In this document: one piece after another, positions 11,940-13,037 of the stretch
How the letters are laid out: each line of letters begins with the position of its first letter
Position numbering within the stretch: position 1 is the first letter of the stretch
Origin: an uncultured Oscillospiraceae bacterium
GTDB lineage: Bacteria; Bacillota; Clostridia; Oscillospirales; Oscillospiraceae
DNA: 13,037 bases
NCBI GenBank assembly: GCA_900769995.1
Contig: CAAGIT010000025.1
Coordinates: 1 to 13,037 of the forward strand
Direction: 5' to 3'
The notes under the pieces: model-generated
Database searches by the model: none
Seen by the model: only the letters and a program-made list of their open reading frames with translations
What the model was told of the DNA's origin: nothing
Program-made: the position numbers and the translations under genes

Positions 11940-13037
11940 ATGTCTGATAAATTTGATTTTACCGAGCCGCAGGAGGATTGGAACATCGACGAGTTGATCG
12001 CGGATGCCAAACAGCAGCTCGATGACGGTGCGGATGACCCCTTCCATGCGCCGGAGCCTTTGGAAGAGCCGGAATCCTTTACCGCGCCGGAGCCTTTGGA
12101 CAATGCGCAAACGCGGCAGCTCCCCGTTGTTCCGACTGCGGAGGAAGGCACGCCTGTGAACGCTGAGGCGCCGGTGTTTGAACCGGAGTTCGGGGACGCG
12201 TTTGAAGGCTACGGCGACTATGTGCCGCCGGTTTCCGCCGAGCCGTATCCCGGAGAATCGGATTTGAGCTTCTACGATGCACCGTATCCCGAGGAATCGG
12301 ATGAGGAGCTTTATGACGATTCGGAACCGGCCGAGGAGGATGATGTCCCGCCGCCCGAAAAACCAAAGCGCAAGCGCAAGCGCCGTTTTGTGCCGCTGCC
12401 CGTCAAAATCCTGCTGTATCTTGTGATCGTGGGGGTCGCGGCGGTCGGCTTGGGCTACGGCATTTGGGAGTGTGCCTGCGATGTTCTGGCGTTCGGACGC
12501 TCCGATGACCGTGTGACCCTGCTGGTCACGGACGAGGATTCCTTTGCGGATATCGTCGATCGGCTGGAGGAAAACGGTGTCATAAAATACCCGTGGCTGT
12601 TCGAGGCCTATTGCGATTTCACCGACTCCGGCGGCGAAATGGTGTCGTTGAAAAACGAGGAATATGAGAGCTTTGATTTCTACACCGTCTACTATAACTA
12701 TGATTACCATGCCCTGACCAAGAGCATCTCTCCCGAAAACTATGACAGAACGGCGTTTCTGGCAGAATTCCCCGCGGAGGACGGCAACGGAACGCGGAAG
12801 GTTCATGTGTCCTTCTCCAATGAGATGCTGACGAACGCAGACGAGAAGAGCGAAAAAACGATGAGCAATCAGATGTTTGCGCTCTATCTCATGGTGCGCA
12901 ATGACATCTGCACCACGGACGAATTGTTCGCACTGATGGAGTGGGGCGGCGTCCTGACGGTAGAGGAGCGTGACACGCTGCTCACGGAGGTCGATGAGGA
13001 CGATATTCGTCTGCTGTTCACGCAGTTGGAAAAGCGC
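11940..13037 (+). CDS. mltG: Endolytic murein transglycosylase MltG-like protein, N-terminal part
   Basis: An open frame of 366 codons runs off the window with no stop. Residues 1-140 are a very acidic, Pro-rich cytoplasmic region that begins QEDWNIDELIADAKQ (11-25) and contains internal repeats (APEPL twice; EPYPGESD and APYPEESD). A basic stretch KPKRKRKRR (141-149) precedes one membrane span (about 155-175). Outside, DEDSFADIVDRLEENGVIKY with LFEAY (199-224) matches the start of the YceG/MltG domain, and YDYHALTKSI matches the segment after it. The next element, normally TIPEGYT, reads HVSFSNEMLT and is divergent, but the following NDICTTDELFALM again fits. The catalytic Glu lies beyond the window. 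MltG cleaves nascent glycan strands at the membrane and sets their length. AAAGGAGG lies 6 bases before the ATG. It ends the tagA operon as seen here. Confidence 0.75.
   Translation, partial: MSDKFDFTEPQEDWNIDELIADAKQQLDDGADDPFHAPEPLEEPESFTAPEPLDNAQTRQLPVVPTAEEGTPVNAEAPVFEPEFGDAFEGYGDYVPPVSAEPYPGESDLSFYDAPYPEESDEELYDDSEPAEEDDVPPPEKPKRKRKRRFVPLPVKILLYLVIVGVAAVGLGYGIWECACDVLAFGRSDDRVTLLVTDEDSFADIVDRLEENGVIKYPWLFEAYCDFTDSGGEMVSLKNEEYESFDFYTVYYNYDYHALTKSISPENYDRTAFLAEFPAEDGNGTRKVHVSFSNEMLTNADEKSEKTMSNQMFALYLMVRNDICTTDELFALMEWGGVLTVEERDTLLTEVDEDDIRLLFTQLEKR
12048..12100 (+). repeat. Exact 17-bp direct repeat inside mltG
   Basis: GCGCCGGAGCCTTTGGA occurs at 12048-12064 and again at 12084-12100, 36 bases apart and so in frame. 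It encodes the repeated APEPL(E/D) of the acidic region. A second near-repeat pair (12243-12263 and 12282-12302, two differences) encodes PYP-x-ESD. Both suggest growth of a disordered linker by tandem duplication. Confidence 0.7.

Noticed and set aside
11340..12806. 488-codon minus-strand frame
   Set aside because: It is antisense to the DJ-1 and mltG genes, both supported by motifs and ribosome binding sites, and has no recognisable domain.
889..13037. Mobile element, prophage or defence island
   Set aside because: No transposase, integrase, phage structural gene, restriction system or toxin-antitoxin pair is seen. The genes are core functions in compact operons.

Overview
This window is chromosomal DNA from a GC-rich member of the Clostridia, most likely an uncultured Oscillospiraceae/Ruminococcaceae-type gut bacterium. 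The reasons are AGGAGG-type ribosome binding sites, sigmaA-like promoters, a clostridial-style cysteine-rich protein, an EF-G-like GTPase with a GHGG-type P-loop, TagA and MltG cell-envelope genes, and short palindromic intergenic repeats. The placement is an inference from family resemblance, because no marker gene fixes it. The first 19 bases are not biological: they match the 3' end of the Illumina sequencing adapter, so the contig begins at a read or assembly edge inside mnmG.

Layout. Bases 20-556 (+) are the 3' end of mnmG, closed by a long hairpin. Bases 557-915 are a convergent intergenic region with five small hairpin units related to REP elements and a stem-loop that probably ends the next gene. 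Bases 916-2979 (-) encode an EF-G-like GTPase (fusA2 type) with its own promoter. Bases 3140-5962 (-) are a two-gene unit, rlmB followed by an 8-TM protein with the architecture of a P1B-type ATPase but without its catalytic motifs. Bases 6184-8867 (+) are ftsH and an mscS channel overlapping by 4 bases, transcribed divergently from rlmB and ended by a strong terminator. Bases 8964-9779 (-) encode a cysteine-rich protein of unknown function (20 Cys in 271 residues). Bases 9944-13037 (+) are a compact probable operon: tagA, a thymidylate-kinase-like gene, a DJ-1/PfpI gene and the 5' part of mltG, which runs off the window.

How the genes fit together. Much of the window is translation or RNA modification (mnmG, fusA2, rlmB) and envelope biology (ftsH, mscS, tagA, mltG, the ATPase-like protein). 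It is a core-genome neighbourhood: I see no transposase, integrase, phage gene, CRISPR array, tRNA or rRNA.

The best candidate for something undescribed is the P-type-ATPase-like protein translationally coupled to rlmB. It keeps the fold layout but appears to have lost the DKTGT, TGE, HP and GDGxND motifs, and it has a long proline-rich cytoplasmic N-terminus. Its N-terminal peptide resembles the N-terminal peptide of the MltG-like protein encoded 7 kb away. Other items worth a second look are the covarying hairpin repeats, the cysteine-rich gene, and the dyad-rich divergent promoter region between that gene and tagA.
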